The notes: generated from the letters alone by a model not told the origin. A stretch of DNA of 64,000 nt from an uncultured Oscillospiraceae bacterium (GCA_900763705.1 CAAFLG010000022.1:13383-77382), one strand, 5' to 3'; counted from the stretch's first letter, positions 1 to 8,414 are shown. Made by a program: numbers and translations.

Positions 1-2
1 GC

Positions 3-2042
3 AACGCCGCTTACGTTGCCGCCGAAAAGCTCTCCTACCTCACCTCTCAGGTCAAGATCTTCGAGCGCGGCGTGAAAAACCTCAATTCCGACGCTTACGC
101 GCTCGTCGGCCAGTGGCTGTGCGACCAGTACGATGTGGAGGGCGCGGAGATGGATCTCTTCCGCCCCGAGTACAAGGGCGCGGGCCAGAACGGCAACTTC
201 TACCCCGAGTGCTACATCATCCCGCTTGACGGCGACAACCAGACCAACCTCCAGGCCGCGGCCGACATGATGGAGTGGCTCACGAGAAACGACGTCAAGG
301 TCAACGTGACCGAAAAGCCCTTCACCTACGGCGGCAAGACCTATCCCGCCGGCACGATGATCGTCCCGATGTATCAGGCCAAGCGCTCTGTCGCCAACGG
401 CGCGCTCTATGACGGCACGCTCATCAACAGCTGGACGGTCCTCTACTCCGAGGGCATCACCTCCTTCAACGAGACGCGCGGCTTCGACATGGTCACCGTG
501 GCCGAGCCCGCCGCCTACAAGACCATCGCCGCCGTCTGCGGCGAGCCGATGGACCACAACGACGCGCTCGCCTATACCAACTCCCTTGGCTCCTATTTCA
601 CGGGCGAAAAGAACAAGGACGTTGTGATCTCCAACGCCTCCGAGGATTCCACCGCCGCCGTCAACGAGCTCTTAAAGGCCGGCAAGACCGTCGGCATGGT
701 CACGAGCGGCGACCACATGGGCGATTTCATCTGCTCCTACGCCGACTATCAGACCGTTGCAAGCAAGTACCTGCTCTCCGCCGCGGGCGTCGACAAGACG
801 AGCGTGAAGGCCAAGCTCATCGCGAAGTCCCCCACCGTCTATGTCTCCGGCACGCCGGGCGAGAGCAGCAAGGGCTTTGTCTACTCCCCGCAGGTGAGCC
901 AGAGCTCCGGCTGGAACTACGACATGGCCGCCATGGCGCTTCTGGGCTTCACCACGACCTCGGACGTCACCAAGGCGGACGCCGCCCTGGGTGCGACGAA
1001 GCTGGACGCCGCGGCGAAGACCGCCGTGAAGAACGGCCTGCCGTACATCGGTTACAGCTATTCCGCGGCGTCCTCCGCCTCCGACCTCATCGCCGGTGTG
1101 GAATACACCGAGCTGGACGGCGCGATGGACTGCCTGACCCCCGTTGTCTATCCCAACAAGACCCTTGTGAACGCGAGCTACATTGCTGACGGCGACGATA
1201 TCCTCTATGCCTACGGCCTCGGCTTCTTCTCCGCCGTTCCCACGGGCGCGACGGTGCTCGTCAAGAGCGACAAGAGCAGAACGCCCACGGAGGGCTTCAT
1301 CCCCACGAACACCGCCGAGCGCGCCGCGGGCTTCAAGGCCTACCTAAACGGCGGCGTGCAGGGCTTTGCCTACAAGGAAAACGGCATGAATGTCGTCCTC
1401 TTTGCCAACTCCCTCACCCATAAGGTTCACCAGAGAGATGAATATGCCTACCTCAGCAACTTCCTCTTCTCCTCCGTCCTGAGCGACAAGAACTATGACG
1501 GCTCGGAATCCGTCAGCCTGCCCTTTACCGATGTTGCCGAGGACGCCTACTACGCTGACGCCGTGGTTTGGGCGGTGAACGGCAAGATCACCTCCGGCGC
1601 GACCGCCACGACCTTTGCGCCGAACGCGGGCTGCACGCGCGGCCAGATGGTCACCTTCCTGTGGAGAGCCAACGGCAGCCCCGAGCCGAAGTCCACGACC
1701 ACGTCCTTCACCGACGTGAAGAGCGGCGCGTACTACGAAAAGGCCGTTGCGTGGGCGGTGGAAAACAACGTGACCACCGGCACGAGCAGCACGGCCTTCT
1801 CCCCGGATGCTTCCGTCACGCGCGCACAGGCCGTCACCTTCCAGTGGAGAGCGGCCGGCGCACCGGCGGCTGAGGGCACGAACGCCTTTGCCGATGTGAG
1901 CGCGAGCGCCTTCTACGCTCCCGCCGTGCAGTGGGCCGTCAACGCTGGCGTGACCACCGGAACGAGCGACACCGCCTTCTCCCCGAACAGCAACTGCCTG
2001 CGTGCGCAGATCGTTTCCTTCCTGTTCCGCGCTGCCAAGTAA
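3..2042 (+). CDS. SLH-domain surface protein, 5' end outside window (possible M14-like carboxypeptidase region)
   Basis: The reading frame is open from the first bases of the window, so the true start lies upstream; the GTG at 72 is only an internal in-frame codon. The C-terminal third carries three S-layer homology repeats (about 1530-1680, 1700-1850 and 1875-2040), each with an F-[TA]-D-V-..-YY/FY start and a T[RA]AQ/RGQ-type end. SLH modules bind pyruvylated secondary cell-wall polymer and anchor exported proteins. The preceding region (about 120-500) contains a YPAGTMIVPM stretch that resembles the segment after the catalytic domain in M14-family zinc carboxypeptidases. That is inference, because the catalytic part would lie outside the window. 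Middle residues are rich in A, S, T and G. It ends just before two strong hairpins. Confidence 0.8.
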   Translation, partial: NAAYVAAEKLSYLTSQVKIFERGVKNLNSDAYALVGQWLCDQYDVEGAEMDLFRPEYKGAGQNGNFYPECYIIPLDGDNQTNLQAAADMMEWLTRNDVKVNVTEKPFTYGGKTYPAGTMIVPMYQAKRSVANGALYDGTLINSWTVLYSEGITSFNETRGFDMVTVAEPAAYKTIAAVCGEPMDHNDALAYTNSLGSYFTGEKNKDVVISNASEDSTAAVNELLKAGKTVGMVTSGDHMGDFICSYADYQTVASKYLLSAAGVDKTSVKAKLIAKSPTVYVSGTPGESSKGFVYSPQVSQSSGWNYDMAAMALLGFTTTSDVTKADAALGATKLDAAAKTAVKNGLPYIGYSYSAASSASDLIAGVEYTELDGAMDCLTPVVYPNKTLVNASYIADGDDILYAYGLGFFSAVPTGATVLVKSDKSRTPTEGFIPTNTAERAAGFKAYLNGGVQGFAYKENGMNVVLFANSLTHKVHQRDEYAYLSNFLFSSVLSDKNYDGSESVSLPFTDVAEDAYYADAVVWAVNGKITSGATATTFAPNAGCTRGQMVTFLWRANGSPEPKSTTTSFTDVKSGAYYEKAVAWAVENNVTTGTSSTAFSPDASVTRAQAVTFQWRAAGAPAAEGTNAFADVSASAFYAPAVQWAVNAGVTTGTSDTAFSPNSNCLRAQIVSFLFRAAK

Positions 2043-2060
2043 GCGGACAAAAGAGGCTCA

Positions 2061-2093
2061 AATACGCCGCCGAGAAATACTCGGCGGCGTATT
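2061..2093 (+). terminator. Hairpin after SLH gene
   Basis: A perfect 14-bp inverted repeat (2061-2074 with 2080-2093) with a 5-nt loop starts 18 bases after the stop codon of the first SLH gene. The T-run after it is short, so it may act with the second hairpin at 2124. Confidence 0.6.
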
Positions 2094-2123
2094 TTGCTGC
2101 CAAAACCGCCTTCTGACGGACCA

Positions 2124-2160
2124 AAAGACGTTTCCCGCGCGGGGAAACGTCTTTATTTTT
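2124..2160 (+). terminator. Rho-independent terminator
   Basis: A 13-bp stem (2124-2136 with 2142-2154) is followed by ATTTTT. It ends the first SLH transcript and separates it from the second SLH gene. Confidence 0.8.
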
Positions 2161-2294
2161 GTTCTTCGACCATTCCCGACGTGTTTCACGGCGGCCTCTC
2201 GCTATGATGAGACCAAGCCGAGCGGGCCGCGTGGAGCAGCCTCCCACCCCGCCCCGCCGGTACACGGAAATTCGGAGTGAAGGAGAGAAAACGC

Positions 2295-4325
2295 ATGAAA
2301 AGAAGATGGTTTGCCGCTTTGCTGGCGCTCATCATGGCCCTGAGCCTGATGCCCGCCGCGGCGCTGGCGGCGGAAGAGAAGCCACAGACTGCGACAGCAG
2401 TGGAAGCTGTGACTGAGAACATGGGAAGAGGAACGGAGGATTCAAAGCCTGCGCCGCTGCCAATGAAGTATCAGATTATATGGTACGATAAAGGGTATGA
2501 TAATTGGCCGACTTGGGTTGCCGCGGCTGCGTATAATGTGGAGTTTGATTGTGTGGCATGTGCAGATGATTTGAACCACGAAGGCTATCATACGATTTCC
2601 ATCAGTGAGTTTACGAAAAAGGGTATACCGGCAGTGTGGCAGGCAACGGCAGAAAGACAATCAAGTTCCTTAGGAGAATTAAAAAATAACTGTGTATTTA
2701 TTGGCTGGACAACTACAAATGATCCTAGTCCCGAAATCCATAGTTTTGATGAAGAGGGTACGATTGAACTGCCTAAAAAATCAGATGGTTGGAGGACGAT
2801 TTATCTTATTGTAGAAAAAGTTAATTTTAATGCTGCTAAGTGGCTCGATGTCAAATGCAAGACAAATGCGCATGAAACGGTAAGCTATAAGCTTGACGAA
2901 GACACGTATACGATCAGCACAGCGCAGAAAAACACTGATGGTAATTATACATGCCGCTTGACGATCGACAAGGCACCATATATTGAGAAGTACAACAAAG
3001 CGCACACCGACTGCACGCATGCTGATATAGCACCGGAAGCAAATACAGTCACGCTTGACTTGACCTATCAAGACGGCAAATGGATCGCTGACAAAAACGC
3101 CGAAATCAGCGTCAAATGCGCGCCGGACCAGGTTTCGTTCGACCTTGACGACATCGGCGGCGGGGTCCACGCGATCAACAAGACCCTCACGGGCAATTAC
3201 CCCGAGAAGTTTGCCGAGTCGTTCCGGGTGACCGTCACGCCGGATAAGGAGAATCCCGCGCCGTCTACGAGCGCGGAGAGCCTTACCGGTACGGCTTCGG
3301 TCTCGGCGGATATCGGCTATCAGGAGGTCCCCTTCCGCTTTGCCGAGCCTGCCGTCGAGCAGTCGGCCGCCGAAGTCCCTGATGCTGGGCAGTTGACCTT
3401 CCGCAAGGAGGGCACCTACCGCTATAGCGTGCAGGAGATGAAGGGCGGGAGCGCCTGCACGAGCTATGACGAAACGGCCTACACCCTGAGCATCGAGGTC
3501 GTGCGCGAGGACAACGCTCTGACGGTCGCGGACTGGCGGTTCGACGGGGCGGACGAGTGCACCCCGCTGACCATCACCAACAGCTATAGGGATATCCCCT
3601 ATATCCCCACGCCGGCGCCTGCGCCGCAGCCTGCCAAGCCCGCGCTGAACACGGCCGACCACTACGCTTACCTCATGGGTTATCCCGATGGGACGGTGCG
3701 GCCGGGCGGCAGCGTCACGCGCGCGGAGGCGACGACCATCTTCTTCCGCCTTTTGACCGAGGAGAGCCGCTCGCAGTTCTGGGCCACGGAGAACCGCTAC
3801 AGCGACGTTTCCGCAGGCCGGTGGTACAACAACGCCGTTTCGACGATGACGAGAGCGGGCATCGTGAACGGTTATCCGGACGGTACGTTCCGCCCGAACG
3901 CACCCATCACGCGCGCGGAAATGGCCAAGATCATCGCGCTTTTTGCCAAGCTTGAGCCAAGCGCGGAACGCTTCCCCGACACAGCGGGGCACTGGGCCGA
4001 GCCTTATATCCGCCTTGCCGCGGGCAGCGGCTGGATCGAGGGCTATCCGGACGGCACCTTCCGCCCGGACCGCGCGATCACTCGCGCCGAGACCGTGACG
4101 ATGATCGACCGCGTGCTCGAGCGCGTGCCGAAGGACGAGAGCCGCCTTCTGCCGCACGAGACGATGCTGACCTTCCCCGACTGCCGGCCGGGACAGTGGT
4201 TCTACATTGCCGTGCAGGAGGCAGCGAACAGCCATGTCTATGAGCGCGCGGCCAATGAGCGAAGCGGCGACGAGCGCTGGAAGGAGCTGCGCGACAACCG
4301 CGACTGGACGCGGCTGGAGCACTGA
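2295..4325 (+). CDS. Exported SLH protein with pilin-like isopeptide domain
   Basis: The ATG at 2295 is chosen because AAGGAGAG ends 9 bases upstream; the in-frame GTG at 2277 overlaps that ribosome binding site. The protein opens with a signal peptide (KRRW, a hydrophobic LLALIMALSL core, then AAALAAEE). Residues about 270-430 resemble the Spy0128/FctA pilin isopeptide domain (a TFRKEGTYRYSVQE motif and a late TITNSY strand). Three SLH repeats follow (GYPDGTVRPGG, GYPDGTFRPNA and GYPDGTFRPDR, each followed by a TRAE motif), so it should be anchored to cell-wall polymer. The stretch 2460-3060 is clearly AT-rich with different codon use, while both flanks are GC-rich, suggesting a replaced segment. 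The function of the N-terminal region is unknown. Confidence 0.85.
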   Translation: MKRRWFAALLALIMALSLMPAAALAAEEKPQTATAVEAVTENMGRGTEDSKPAPLPMKYQIIWYDKGYDNWPTWVAAAAYNVEFDCVACADDLNHEGYHTISISEFTKKGIPAVWQATAERQSSSLGELKNNCVFIGWTTTNDPSPEIHSFDEEGTIELPKKSDGWRTIYLIVEKVNFNAAKWLDVKCKTNAHETVSYKLDEDTYTISTAQKNTDGNYTCRLTIDKAPYIEKYNKAHTDCTHADIAPEANTVTLDLTYQDGKWIADKNAEISVKCAPDQVSFDLDDIGGGVHAINKTLTGNYPEKFAESFRVTVTPDKENPAPSTSAESLTGTASVSADIGYQEVPFRFAEPAVEQSAAEVPDAGQLTFRKEGTYRYSVQEMKGGSACTSYDETAYTLSIEVVREDNALTVADWRFDGADECTPLTITNSYRDIPYIPTPAPAPQPAKPALNTADHYAYLMGYPDGTVRPGGSVTRAEATTIFFRLLTEESRSQFWATENRYSDVSAGRWYNNAVSTMTRAGIVNGYPDGTFRPNAPITRAEMAKIIALFAKLEPSAERFPDTAGHWAEPYIRLAAGSGWIEGYPDGTFRPDRAITRAETVTMIDRVLERVPKDESRLLPHETMLTFPDCRPGQWFYIAVQEAANSHVYERAANERSGDERWKELRDNRDWTRLEH

Positions 4326-4352
4326 AAAAGCGATAAGATGGAATGAAATAGC

Positions 4353-4384
4353 AAAGGAGCCCGACCTGGTCGGGCTCCTTTTGT
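4353..4384 (+). terminator. Rho-independent terminator of SLH gene
   Basis: A 12-bp stem (4353-4364 with 4370-4381) and terminal T residues lie shortly after the stop codon. Confidence 0.8.
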
Positions 4385-4406
4385 GCGCCGCGGTCTGCGG
4401 TCCCTG

Positions 4407-4435
4407 TTGAAAATAGACGGAAAAGGGGGTATGAT
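4407..4435 (+). promoter_or_regulatory. Sigma-A-type promoter of PNPOx-like gene
   Basis: TTGAAA (4407-4412), a 17-bp spacer and TATGAT (4430-4435) stand about 50 bases upstream of the PNPOx-like start codon and just after the SLH terminator. Confidence 0.7.
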
Positions 4436-4485
4436 CTGACTGTATCAAAATCAGCCGGCCCGATCGGTATTGAGGAGGAGACACG

Positions 4486-4965
4486 ATGTTCAGACCTGTT
4501 CGCAAAAAGGCAAACGAGATCAGCGTGGAGGAGGCAAAGAAACTCCTGCGCGAGTCCCGCCGTGGCGTGCTGGCCGTCAACGGCGACGACGGCTACCCCT
4601 ATGCCGTGCCTATCAACTACCTGTACGACGAAGAGACGCAGGAGATCATTTTCCACGGCTCCAAGGTCGGCCACAAGGTGGACGCGCTCAAGAGAAGCGA
4701 CAAGGTCTGCTTCACCGTGTACGGCAACGAGACGGTCGAGACCGATGAGGCGTGGGCACCGTTCCTTGAGAGCGCCGTCGTCTTCGGCCGCTGCCATCTC
4801 GTCGCGGACCGCGGTGAGAGCGACGCGCTGTGCAGAAAGTTCGCGATGAAATACTACCCCACCGAAAAAATGGTCGACGACGAAGTCGCCGCCTCCGGCA
4901 AGGCCGTCCAGATGTTCCGCCTCCAAATCGAACACATCAGCGGCAAAATGGTACAGGAGAGGTAA
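4486..4965 (+). CDS. Pyridoxamine 5'-phosphate oxidase-like flavoprotein (NimA-related family)
   Basis: This 159-residue protein has the split beta-barrel FMN-binding fold of the PNPOx-like superfamily. The early LRESRRGVLAV-x5-GYPYAVPINY stretch, a FHGSKVGHK segment and the C-terminal FRLQIEHISGK strand match the group annotated as pyridoxamine 5'-phosphate oxidase family or 5-nitroimidazole-resistance-like. Members bind FMN and reduce varied substrates; the substrate here cannot be read from sequence. GAGGAGGAG lies 5 bases before the ATG. It has its own promoter at 4407 and stands alone between the SLH gene and a small orphan gene. Confidence 0.85.
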   Translation: MFRPVRKKANEISVEEAKKLLRESRRGVLAVNGDDGYPYAVPINYLYDEETQEIIFHGSKVGHKVDALKRSDKVCFTVYGNETVETDEAWAPFLESAVVFGRCHLVADRGESDALCRKFAMKYYPTEKMVDDEVAASGKAVQMFRLQIEHISGKMVQER

Positions 4966-4996
4966 AACTATTTTAAAAATTGAAAGGTTGAAATTT

Positions 4997-5227
4997 ATGT
5001 TTGGAAAAAACAAAGAAACAGTTAATGAGTGGAAGCACTACGATATAGCACGTGAGAATATGCAGCAATTTGCTATTTATATCTTGATGCCGATAGATCA
5101 AAACAATCCTGCTATTGTCCTAAATAATTGGTGCATGGACCATAATTGCTTTCCTGTAAGTTTTAGAGTAATCAATAGGCAGATTTATGCCGTAGTAAAG
5201 AAAAAATGCTTTTCTTCGCCATCATAA
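4997..5227 (+). CDS. Small AT-rich hypothetical protein
   Basis: A 76-residue open frame starts at ATG 4997 with GAAAGG 9 bases upstream; an in-frame TTG at 4988 is an alternative start. The product has a charged start (FGKNKETVNEWKH) and ends in a basic KKKC segment; no domain is recognised. Base composition is far more AT-rich than the neighbours. A strong terminator follows directly, which supports a real transcript. It may be the remnant of a longer acquired gene. Confidence 0.45.
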   Translation: MFGKNKETVNEWKHYDIARENMQQFAIYILMPIDQNNPAIVLNNWCMDHNCFPVSFRVINRQIYAVVKKKCFSSPS

Positions 5228-5275
5228 GACCTCCTGCGTCCCTTCGTTTTTGATGGGAAGGCAGGAGGTCTTTCC
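5226..5275 (+). terminator. Terminator of small orphan gene
   Basis: The 12-bp arms 5226-5237 and 5261-5272 pair, with an inner TCCC/GGGA helix, and T residues follow. The left arm overlaps the stop codon region of the small gene. Confidence 0.7.
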
Positions 5276-5291
5276 TTTTGCCGAAAACAAG

Positions 5292-5327
5292 AAAAAACCC
5301 TTGAAATCATAGCGATTTCAAGGGTTT
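5292..5327 (-). terminator. Terminator of tRNA operon
   Basis: A 15-bp stem (5294-5308 with 5314-5328) immediately follows the tRNA-Val gene on the minus strand and reads into TTTTTTC on that strand. Confidence 0.85.
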
Positions 5328-5404
5328 TGGTGGAGACTGCTGGACTCGAACCAGTGACCTCCTGCGTGTGAAGCAGGCGCTCTAACCAGCTGAGCTAAGC
5401 CTCC
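5328..5404 (-). tRNA. tRNA-Val(CAC)
   Basis: Reverse complement folds as a cloverleaf: acceptor GGAGGCT/AGTCTCC with one G-U pair, D-arm TAGCTCAGCTGG, anticodon loop TTCACAC between CCTGC and GCAGG, and T-loop GGTTCGAGTCC. The anticodon is CAC (valine). The CCA end is encoded. It is the last gene of the three-tRNA operon. Confidence 0.93.
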
Positions 5405-5408
5405 AAGT

Positions 5409-5483
5409 TGGTGACCCGTACGGGATTCGAACCCATGTTACAGCCGTGAAAGGGCCGTGTCTTAACCACTTGACCAACGGGCC
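5409..5483 (-). tRNA. tRNA-Glu(TTC)
   Basis: Reverse complement starts GGCCCGT and ends ACGGGTCACCA, so CCA is encoded. The anticodon loop CTTTCAC sits in a CGGCC/GGCTG stem, giving anticodon TTC. The T-arm carries GGTTCGAATCC. Confidence 0.93.
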
Positions 5484-5519
5484 ATATGAGTCACGGGATG
5501 CTTTCGCATCCCGTGCATT

Positions 5520-5596
5520 TGGTAGCGGCACCTGGATTTGAACCGGGGACACTGCGGGTATGAACCGCATGCTCTAGCCAGCTGAGCTATGCCGCC
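5520..5596 (-). tRNA. tRNA-Met(CAT)
   Basis: Reverse complement starts GGCGGCATAGCTCAG and ends in encoded CCA. The anticodon loop TTCATAC lies between TGCGG and CCGCA, giving CAT. The acceptor pairs its first base normally and the anticodon stem lacks the three G-C pairs of an initiator, so elongator Met is most likely. A lysidine-modified tRNA-Ile reading ATA cannot be excluded. Confidence 0.9.
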
Positions 5597-5625
5597 AAAT
5601 ATTCCTGCTCGACAGGACACGAGCT

Positions 5626-5655
5626 ACTATACCAAATGAAGAGGGGCTTTGTCAA
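5626..5655 (-). promoter_or_regulatory. Promoter of tRNA operon
   Basis: On the minus strand TTGACA (5650-5655) and TATAGT (5626-5631) are 18 bp apart, and the -10 box ends 29 bases before tRNA-Met. Confidence 0.8.
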
Positions 5656-5692
5656 TAGGTTGTCCGAAAAAATTTTGGAATATTCCCAGAAT

Positions 5693-5726
5693 ACGGGGAG
5701 AGGGCGCGCCTCCTCCCCGTTTTTTG
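5693..5726. terminator. Hairpin between tRNA promoter and guaD end
   Basis: ACGGGGAG (5693-5700) pairs with CTCCCCGT (5713-5720), followed on the plus strand by TTTTTT. No plus-strand gene lies just upstream, so it most likely ends the guaD transcript coming from the right, despite the T-run being on the other strand. Confidence 0.45.
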
Positions 5727-6986
5727 TCAGCAGACGACGTTTTTTCCCTCCGACCAGACGGAGACGATGTTGTGTCGGTGCATCATGTAGATCGCGCGCT
5801 CGAAGCGCTCGCGCACCGAGAGCGGATGCGCGGCCTCGGTAAAGTCGGAGTCGTCGACGACAATGGCGTGGAGCTTGTCGCCGGGGACAAAGCCGCCGTG
5901 GCCGCCGAAATACTCATGCCCCGCGGAGGAGCCGAGGTAGTAGCCCTCCTCGACGGTCAGAAATTCGTCCTTTCCGTCGCTCTGCATGTGGCGGAACTTC
6001 GACGCGCGGATGGACATGGTGATGACCTTGTTCATCGCGAGCAGCGCCCCGCCCGCGATGTCCGAGCCGAGGGTGACGAGGTTTCCCTCGCGAAGCAGTG
6101 TGCGCACGGGCGCGATGCCCGAGCAGATATTGATGTTCGACCCCGCGCAGTGCGCCGTGACGATGCCATGCTCGCGCATCGCCTCGCGCTCGCGCGCATC
6201 GGAGTGGACGCAGTGCGCCATCACGGTGTGGTCGTTCCAGAGGCCCGCGCGGTCATAGCTCTCCCAATACTGCGCGCAGTCGGGGCAGAGCTCCTTGACC
6301 CACGCGATCTCGCCCTTGTTTTCAGAAAGATGCGACTGGACATAGAGCCCGCGCTCGCGGGCGAGAGAACCGAGCCAGCGCATCAGCTCGTCGCTGCACG
6401 AGGGGGTGAAGCGCGGCGTCAGAATGGGCTTCACCGCCGTAAAGCGCGCACATTCGTCGAGCCAGCGCAGCGTTTCGCGCTTGGACTCCTCGGTCGTTTC
6501 CTGCAAGTCGGCGCTGCCGTTTCGGTCCATGTTGACCTTGCCGACATAGCCCGTGACGCCCGCCTTTTCAAGCTCCTCCATCAAAATGAGCGTCGCGTCC
6601 GTGTGGAGGGAGGAGAACATACAAACGCGCGTCGTGCCGCTCGTGATGAGGTCGCTTGCAAGCTTTTGGTAAATGCGGCGGGCGTAGTCACAGTCAGAAA
6701 AGCGCGCTTCGGTCTTGAAGGTGTAGGTGTTGAGCCAGTCGATGAGCGGCAGGTCCATGCCCATGCCGAGCATGGGATACTGCGGCGCGTGCAGGTGCAT
6801 GTCGACAAAAGACGGCATGATGAGGCTATCACCGTAGTCGATGACCTCGGCGTCGATATGCTGCGGCAGGGACTTTTCAACGCTTTTGATCGTGCCGTTG
6901 TCATCGAGCACGAGGCAGCCGTGCTCGATGATCTCGAGCGCACCGAGCGTGGGCACGGAGATGAGATGGCCTTTGAGGATCTTCAT
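5727..6986 (-). CDS. guaD: Guanine deaminase
   Basis: This 419-residue amidohydrolase deaminates guanine to xanthine in the cytosol. The metal-site motif HLHAPQYP is the variant typical of guanine deaminases, followed by DWLNTYTFKTE, QSHLSENKGE, VMAHCVHSD and GSDIAGG, the usual His/Asp ligands in order. Length fits the family. AAGGAG precedes the ATG. The gene has its own promoter (7146-7174) and a purine riboswitch leader (7059-7125). Xanthine phosphoribosyltransferase lies 1.6 kb away, so product and salvage enzyme are near each other. Confidence 0.95.
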   Translation of the reverse strand: MKILKGHLISVPTLGALEIIEHGCLVLDDNGTIKSVEKSLPQHIDAEVIDYGDSLIMPSFVDMHLHAPQYPMLGMGMDLPLIDWLNTYTFKTEARFSDCDYARRIYQKLASDLITSGTTRVCMFSSLHTDATLILMEELEKAGVTGYVGKVNMDRNGSADLQETTEESKRETLRWLDECARFTAVKPILTPRFTPSCSDELMRWLGSLARERGLYVQSHLSENKGEIAWVKELCPDCAQYWESYDRAGLWNDHTVMAHCVHSDAREREAMREHGIVTAHCAGSNINICSGIAPVRTLLREGNLVTLGSDIAGGALLAMNKVITMSIRASKFRHMQSDGKDEFLTVEEGYYLGSSAGHEYFGGHGGFVPGDKLHAIVVDDSDFTEAAHPLSVRERFERAIYMMHRHNIVSVWSEGKNVVC

Positions 6987-7016
6987 GCTGTTTCACTCCT
7001 TTTTCAGTAAAAAACT

Positions 7017-7055
7017 GCAAAAGAAAAAGCGTCCCCCCGGAAAATCCTCCGGAGA
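7017..7055 (-). terminator. Expression-platform terminator of guaD riboswitch
   Basis: On the minus strand CTCCGGA pairs with TCCGGGG around a short loop (about 7034-7054), followed by GCTTTTTCTTTT. It lies between the purine aptamer and the guaD start, the place for transcription control. Confidence 0.6.
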
Positions 7056-7058
7056 AAC

Positions 7059-7125
7059 ACTCATAGCAGGGCCTTTGGGCGGCCGCGTAGAAACTTTCGC
7101 GCCAAGTCAGCGAAATTATATGAGT
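7059..7125 (-). promoter_or_regulatory. Purine (guanine-type) riboswitch aptamer
   Basis: On the minus strand a 7-bp P1 (ACTCATA/TATGAGT) closes a 67-nt fold. The joining segments match the purine class: ATATAAT in J1/2, AGTTTCTAC in J2/3 and CTATG in J3/1. The C before TATG corresponds to the specificity base C74, which pairs with guanine in this class. The two hairpin loops differ from the commonest sequence, but a GG and a CC remain for loop-loop pairing. It controls guaD. Confidence 0.88.
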
Positions 7126-7145
7126 TTTTTTCTCTTCTATAACAG

Positions 7146-7174
7146 AGCATAGCACACGGGAGGGGAGAAAGCAA
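7146..7174 (-). promoter_or_regulatory. Promoter of guaD
   Basis: Minus strand TTGCTT (7169-7174), 17-bp spacer, TATGCT (7146-7151). The start point would fall just before the riboswitch P1. Confidence 0.7.
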
Positions 7175-7247
7175 GCGAAAGCGCGCGGCAAGGCATGGTC
7201 ATATCGCGCCCACTGCGCACATAAGCTTTGCCAAGAGGTGAGGCACA

Positions 7248-8414
7248 ATGGAAAAAAATCGGACAAGACGCTTCCTGCGGGGGGCGCTCTCCCTTGCGCT
7301 TGCAGGGGTAACGCTCTGGGGCGTGAGCGTGACGGCCCCGGCGCAGGACGCGCGCTCTGCGCTCATCGCGCTGCGCGAGGGCGGGGAACTGGGCGTGATG
7401 CTGCTGCGCTGGGAGCGGGGCGCGCTCGCAAGCGATGCGCTGAGCGCGCCGGTATCGCTTGCGCTGCGCATGACGCCGCTGCTGCGCGAGGGCGGGGACG
7501 AGATCGCGCAGGCGTGGTCGACGGAGCTGGAGCAGCCGCCGAATGAGGGCGAAGGCGGCGCGGATGACGCGCAGGACAAAGAGGGCACGGTGCTCTCGCA
7601 GCCCGTGACCACCGGGGAGCTGAAGGTGACGGAAAACGGCGTGACCGCGCGCACGCTCAAACCCTCCGACCCCTCGGGCTACACGGTATGCGGCAATGTG
7701 TACATCAACAACGGCTCGAGCGCGGCGCTCGATGCCTCGATGCTCTCGGGCGGCTATGCCGCCTTGCTCGGCGCGCAGGGGCCGCAGGTGCTCATCATCC
7801 ACACGCACGCGACGGAGAGCTACACGATGCCCGCGGGCGCGGAATACGAGGCGTCGGACACCTTCCGCACGACGGACACGCGCTGCAACATGGTGCGCAT
7901 CGGCGACGAGATGGCGCAGGTGATGAGCGAGGCGGGCCTTGGCGTGGTGCACGACCGCACGCTCCACGACTATCCGAGCTACTCCGGCTCCTACGACCGC
8001 TCGCTCAAGGCCATCGAGGAGTATTTGCAGCGCTACCCGACGATCTCCTTCGTGCTCGATGTGCACCGCGACGCGGTGCAGGACGCGAACGGGAATCAGT
8101 TCAAGCTCCTCTGCGGCGAGGATCGGAACGCCGCGCAGCTTGAGTTTGTCATCGGCTCGAACGGCGGCGGACTGAGCCACGAGCAATGGCGCGAGAACTT
8201 AAAGCTCGCCTGCGCGGTGCAGGAAACGCTGTATCGCGATCACCCCACGCTCATGCGTCCCATCACCGTGCGCAACTCCCGCTACAACCAGCACAAGACG
8301 ACCGGCTCGCTCCTTGTCGAGGTCGGCACGGCGGGCAATTCGCTCGAGGAGGCCGTCAACGGCGCGCGGCTTTTTGCCGCGGGCTTCGCCGAAACGATAC
8401 AAAATAAAGAATAA
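7248..8414 (+). CDS. spoIIP: Stage II sporulation protein P (SpoIIP)
   Basis: This 388-residue protein is the peptidoglycan amidase/endopeptidase of the DMP complex that drives septal thinning and engulfment during sporulation. An N-terminal hydrophobic segment (residues about 8-30) anchors it outside the membrane. The catalytic domain shows LIIHTHATESY, LDVHRDA, RYNQHKT and LLVEVGTAGNS, the metal-binding and active-site blocks of the family. The start is ATG 7248 with GAGGTGAGG ahead of it. It stands alone, with guaD divergent. It is the clearest sign that the organism belongs to a sporulating lineage. Confidence 0.95.
   Translation: MEKNRTRRFLRGALSLALAGVTLWGVSVTAPAQDARSALIALREGGELGVMLLRWERGALASDALSAPVSLALRMTPLLREGGDEIAQAWSTELEQPPNEGEGGADDAQDKEGTVLSQPVTTGELKVTENGVTARTLKPSDPSGYTVCGNVYINNGSSAALDASMLSGGYAALLGAQGPQVLIIHTHATESYTMPAGAEYEASDTFRTTDTRCNMVRIGDEMAQVMSEAGLGVVHDRTLHDYPSYSGSYDRSLKAIEEYLQRYPTISFVLDVHRDAVQDANGNQFKLLCGEDRNAAQLEFVIGSNGGGLSHEQWRENLKLACAVQETLYRDHPTLMRPITVRNSRYNQHKTTGSLLVEVGTAGNSLEEAVNGARLFAAGFAETIQNKE

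Noticed and set aside
2781..4580. A 599-codon minus-strand frame opposite the second SLH gene
   Set aside because: The plus strand encodes a signal peptide and three clear SLH repeats; the reverse frame has no start signal or domain.
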